This document shows positions 60,680-64,000 of a stretch of 64,000 nt of DNA, piece by piece (within the stretch, counting starts at the first letter, position 1; every line of letters begins with the position of its first letter). The stretch comes from Glandiceps talaboti (Eukaryota; Hemichordata; Enteropneusta; Spengelidae), in contig NC_135564.1 of NCBI RefSeq assembly GCF_964340395.1, positions 1,596,501 to 1,660,500 on the forward strand. The letters are read 5' to 3'. Under the pieces are notes generated by a model. The model did not search any database and was not told the DNA's origin. It worked only from the letters and a program-made list of their open reading frames with translations. The position numbers were made by a program, and so were the translations under genes.

Positions 60680-60990
60680 CTAATCTCTTGGTAACTTTAA
60701 ATAAACACTTTCCCAATGAGTTTCAATGAATTCAGATACTTCCACATTTAAATTGTAATAACTGTAACTGAAAACAACCAATTCACTGAAAATTATTAAA
60801 ATACCAATAATTTCATCCACTAGTACTGGGGTAATGGGTTGGAATAGTGATTTGATTGGGGTGCTTGTGTTAGGGTGCAGACCACAAAAATCAATTAGAT
60901 TTGGATTTGTGTTCTGCCACACAAATATGTTTACCAACATGATGCAATACAGCCCAGGGTATACAGTATTTATTGAGTAAGTTGTTATAT
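60680..60990 (-). CDS. weak candidate exon, unknown protein
   Basis: A minus-strand acceptor-like GGCCTTTATTATAG lies just upstream of 60990, followed by about 100 open codons ending TAG (60682-60680). The translation has two hydrophobic stretches (LYCIMLVNIFVW and IIGILIIFSELVVFSYSYY) and an acidic end (NVEVSEFIETHWESVY). No family is recognised. No poly(A) signal is obvious nearby and AT-rich DNA yields such frames by chance. Confidence 0.15.
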
Positions 60991-61037
60991 CTATAATAAA
61001 GGCCAAAACAAAAATTGTTTCTGGTCAGCGCATCACT

Positions 61038-61328
61038 TTAAAGTGGCCATATGGATGAGGATTGGGTATTTATCTTGTATTTTTTTATTTCTAATTTAAA
61101 ACAATTTTATCATGGCTTCCTACTTGAAAAATTAATGTGAAATAACATATGCCAAGTCCTTGTTTATAACTCAATAAATTGCAAAACATTAATAAATGTA
61201 TAAAATGTTTGTTATTGTACGTATAATAACAAACTTTTTACACATTTTTTAGCTTATCATAATAAAATTGTTTTAGAAATATAAAATACAAAATAAATAC
61301 CCAATCCTCATCCATATGGCTACTTTAA
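61038..61328. mobile_element. palindromic MITE family A, copy 5 (best preserved)
   Basis: Ends TTAAAGTGGCCATATGGATG and the complement of CATCCATATGGCTACTTTAA. The arms stay complementary through GAGGATTGGGTATTTAT, AAAACAATTTTATCATGG and GTTTGTTATTGTACGTAT / AATAACAAAC. Flanks are TTTAAA on both sides, so a TTAA or TA target cannot be separated from the repeat end. 291 bp, non-coding. Confidence 0.88.
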
Positions 61329-61754
61329 ATACCCTTGTGTTGGTCTCTTTTTTGTGTTTGTCCAGCCCATGCACTCTGCAGATGCGTGGGGGACATACAA
61401 AAATAACCCTCCCTACTTCAGTGAAGACAACTGCAGAGCCAATCATGAACAAGCAAATGACATCTGCCCCACATACACACTTACTCTAAAGTACTAAATA
61501 AAAAGAACAGTAACTGCCATAAATAGTAGATTGAGTGAATAAAAGAATTTTTTTTAAAAATCCACGTTGTTGCAACACTTTAGACAAACTGTCCTGACCA
61601 GAAACAAATGTTTTTTTTTTGCCTAACAAAACAGTTTTAAAAAACATTTTACAGGTAGTGTGGTTTTAAAACCAACAACTCTTTTAACATTCATTATTTA
61701 CTTCTTTCATGTTGATATATTTTATCAATCAATTTTATTTCCATAAATTGTGAC
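61329..61754. other. no feature recognised
   Basis: Unique AT-rich DNA. Confidence 0.4.
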
Positions 61755-61765
61755 AATAAATTCAT

Positions 61766-62127
61766 GTCATGATGGGTGAATGGTTAGCGTGACCGGCTTG
61801 GAATCTACAGGTTGCAGGTTCGAGCCCTGTTGCTGCCTGCTGTTTGTTTCTGAGTGGCTAAAGTCCTTGGGCAAGATTTGAACCACGACTGTGCTTCAGT
61901 CAACCCAGCTGTATAATTGGGGACCTGGTAGGATGTAGGTTGCAATGTGAAGGCTTTAATCCTATGCGCTGAAATGGCTGCAATGGATTGTATGCTCCCC
62001 GGGGAGTTGAGGAAGACTAAAGGGCCGTTGTGCCGTTCTGATCCGAGCCAGGGGTAATAAATTGTAAAGCGCTTTGAGCACGGTGTGGGAAAGCGCTATA
62101 TAAGAACCCAACATTATTATTATTATT
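61766..62127 (+). mobile_element. tRNA-derived SINE, full length
   Basis: A tRNA-like head at about 61773-61845 has A-box GTGAATGGTTAGCG and B-box GGTTCGAGCCC (pol III internal promoter). The body contains CCTTGGGCAAGATTTGAACC and CAGCTGTATAATTGGGGACC, reminiscent of the conserved central domains of metazoan SINE superfamilies (assignment tentative). The tail has AAAGCGCTTTGAGCAC, GTGGGAAAGCGCTATATAAG and (ATT)n. It is flanked by AATAAATTCAT (61755-61765) and AATAAATTTAT (62128-62138), an 11-bp target duplication with one mismatch. Not a functional tRNA gene. Confidence 0.85.
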
Positions 62128-62138
62128 AATAAATTTAT

Positions 62139-62454
62139 CAAAATGGCTAGATTTGAACAATATGTTGCATGTATATGATGTACCATTACTTCTAGTTCAC
62201 AGAAAATGAACAGAATGATTAACATGGAATAAAAGAAATACAGAGGTAAGCTAAGGAGTAATACCAGTATATGATACAACAACAACAACTATATCTGTAT
62301 TTCTCAGTACTTAGACTCACGGCTTTATGTGTACAACTTGGTCTACAACAACAGAAATTAACTGAATACAGCAGTGTATTTGTACTTTTAGAATTATATA
62401 ATAGCAAATTAGACATTCTGGTAAAGTATACATCAATGTTTGTATAGAGTTTTC
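62139..62454. other. no feature recognised
   Basis: Short unique stretch; (AAC)n near 62279. Confidence 0.4.
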
Positions 62455-62739
62455 CATATTGTATGTATGTATGCATGTATGCATGTATGCATGTATGTAT
62501 GTATGTATGTATGTATGTATGTATGTATGTATGTATGTATGTATGTATGTATGTATGTATGTATGTATGTATGTATGTATGTATGTATGTATGTATGTGT
62601 GTGTACGTGTGTGTGTGTGTATGTATGTATGTATGTATGTATGTATGTGTGTGTACATGTGTGTATGTATGTATGTATGTATGTATGTATGTATGCATGC
62701 ATGTATGTATGTGTGTGTTGTGTATGTGTGTGTTGTGTA

Positions 62740-62774
<35 letters not shown>

Positions 62775-62787
62775 ATGTATGTATGTA

Positions 62788-62838
<51 letters not shown>

Positions 62839-62850
62839 ATGCATGTTGAA
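62455..62850. repeat. (GTAT)n / (GT)n compound microsatellite
   Basis: About 395 bp of GTAT with GCAT and GT blocks. Frames such as (YIHT)n or (MYVC)n are translations of it. Confidence 0.98.
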
Positions 62851-63340
62851 ACTGGGAGAACTTATAGGAAAGCTTCTAAAACTTATAACCATTTTTATCA
62901 AGAACCAAAATTTAACAAAGATATTGAAATTCTTGGTCAAAGAAAGTTTTTCAAGGTTATCATTGTAGTCCTGGTAGACACAAAAGTAGCACACACGTAC
63001 TATACCAACATGAGGCTCTAGTTTTATAAAAGTAAATGTACAAAATATACACAATATAACACATTTTGCGTAAATTACAAACAAAAACTTACATAGAAAT
63101 AAATCTTGGCAGTGGCAATGTGGTTAACTGAGAATACAGATATTTAGTAATCAAGAGTTTCATGTTTTTAACAATTGTTCAGTATCTAAAAATAATAATA
63201 ATAAAATAATAATAATAATAATAATAAAGATAATGTCATAAAATAATGTGTATTTATGTTGAGTAGATAATGTACATAATTGCTAATTAATAAATGGAAG
63301 ATCAGAAATAGTATGAATAAACAGACTGATTTTTTCATAC
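62851..63340. other. no gene recognised
   Basis: Unique DNA with an (AAT)n microsatellite at about 63190-63230. Confidence 0.5.
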
Positions 63341-63455
63341 CTATAGTTGGATGGACTTCATAATGCCTTTGTTTCACAAACTGGAAAGCACATGTTCTGC
63401 AACCACGTTCCATCTGACACTGACGTATAATATCAAACAAATAGCTTTGTTTGAT
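63341..63455 (-). CDS. candidate internal exon, unknown protein
   Basis: The minus-strand acceptor is GTTACTTTTTAG before 63455 and the donor is ATAG|GTATGA after 63341. The 115 bp between are open, reading IKQSYLFDIIRQCQMERGCR then TCAFQFVKQRHYEVHPTI. Composition is balanced (cysteines, charged residues), unlike random AT-rich frames. No family is recognised. Direct splicing in this frame to the SH2-SH3 exon at 15905 would hit a stop, so it belongs to another gene or is not real. Confidence 0.35.
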
Positions 63456-63728
63456 CTAAAAAGTAACAATCTATGGAACTCATCCATGGTCAGACTGGAA
63501 ACATGTCATCTTGTGATTGTTATCTTCAAGGTCCTTGGAAGTTAGTTATTTGTCAGATTTTGTTTGTTTTTATCGTCTCAAGGATCTTGTCTATAGATAC
63601 TGAAAATAACTACATGAATATGTAGAAGTAATGTCTGTGACATGATTGTTGAGTAATGTACAAGTATATCATTTAGTACACTGTTAGTACAATATGTGTT
63701 AACTGTGTATGTACAATCAATTAATTCT
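63456..63728. other. no feature recognised
   Basis: Unique DNA. Confidence 0.4.
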
Positions 63729-64000
63729 CACCAGTACGTATGTCATAACACCACTAGTGTGCGCACACTAGCACCAGTGCAGGTAATCACCAGTACGTAT
63801 GCCATAACACCACTAGTGTGCACACACTAGCTCCAGTGTGTAAATCACCAGTACGTATGTCATAACACCACTAGTGTGCGCACACTATCGCCAGTGCAGG
63901 TAATACGTATGTTATAACACCACTAGTGTGGGCGCACACTAGCTCCAGTGCAGGTAATCACCAGTACGTATGTAATAACACCACTAGTGTGCGCACACTA
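63729..64000. repeat. ~60-bp satellite carrying an 18-bp palindrome, five units, runs off the window
   Basis: Unit: CACCAGTACGTATGTCATAA + CACCACTAGTGTGCGCACACTAG + C(A/T)CCAGTGCAGGTAAT. CTAGTGTGCGCACACTAG is a perfect palindrome (first at 63754-63771) and TACGTA is another. Variants GTGTGCACAC and GTGTGGGCGCAC occur in single units. Confidence 0.95.

Noticed and set aside
61773-61845. tRNA gene
   Set aside because: A- and B-boxes are present, but the sequence continues into a SINE body and tail with flanking target duplication, and a cloverleaf acceptor stem is not intact.
62219-63084. Frames of (YIHT)n or (MYVC)n up to 255 codons on both strands
   Set aside because: Translations of a (GTAT)n/(GT)n microsatellite.

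Overview
The window is AT-rich, intron-bearing animal DNA. The evidence is one multi-exon gene with canonical GT-AG introns, a tRNA-derived SINE, LINE, MULE and hAT debris, palindromic MITEs, and very many micro- and minisatellites. The mix includes a Helentron-like non-autonomous element with a core tandem repeat and an AC/CAGA microsatellite, and a SINE with a (ATT)n tail. This points to a marine invertebrate (lophotrochozoan or invertebrate deuterostome). The sequence alone does not fix the species.

Only one gene can be assembled with confidence. It lies on the minus strand at 11988-15905, and its three coding exons join in phase to give a 413-residue SH2-SH3 adaptor. The SH2-then-SH3 order and the SH3 sequence resemble the N-terminal half of Crk proteins. 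In place of a second SH3 domain there is a ~200-residue tail with an NPxY motif, tyrosine-rich segments and a proline motif. Its 3' flank (about 11987-7600) starts with a ~36-bp minisatellite only about a dozen bases after the stop. Upstream (15.9-64 kb on the same strand) there are splice-donor-like sites and one short open exon candidate (63341-63455), but no recognisable second gene.

Layout: 1-10.9 kb holds simple repeats, a large palindrome (4081-4411), a small element whose terminal repeats are iterated GGACAAATGCCCC units and which encloses a MULE transposase fragment (6273-6552), and probable 3' flank of the gene. 11-16 kb is the SH2-SH3 gene. 16-26 kb is mostly unique AT-rich DNA with two copies of a palindromic MITE (family A) and a truncated SINE. 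26-28 kb is a ~32-bp minisatellite with higher-order structure. 28-41 kb contains a LINE 3' end, a hAT-like MITE, many short arrays and dispersed repeats. 41.7-43 kb is the Helentron-like element. 45.4-46.6 kb has an 85-bp array and a second iterated-terminal-repeat element enclosing a decayed LINE reverse-transcriptase end. 47.7-57.8 kb is dominated by microsatellites and minisatellites, including a 33-bp array that stays open by chance. 61-64 kb carries another family A MITE, a full-length SINE, a long GTAT/GT tract, a possible exon, and a satellite of palindromes that runs off the window end.

Most long open frames in the window are translations of tandem repeats and are not genes. The points most worth a second look are the two iterated-terminal-repeat elements that enclose fragments of other transposons, the SINE/LINE pair with related tails, the five-copy palindromic MITE family, the Helentron-like element, and the SH2-SH3 adaptor with its unusual tail.
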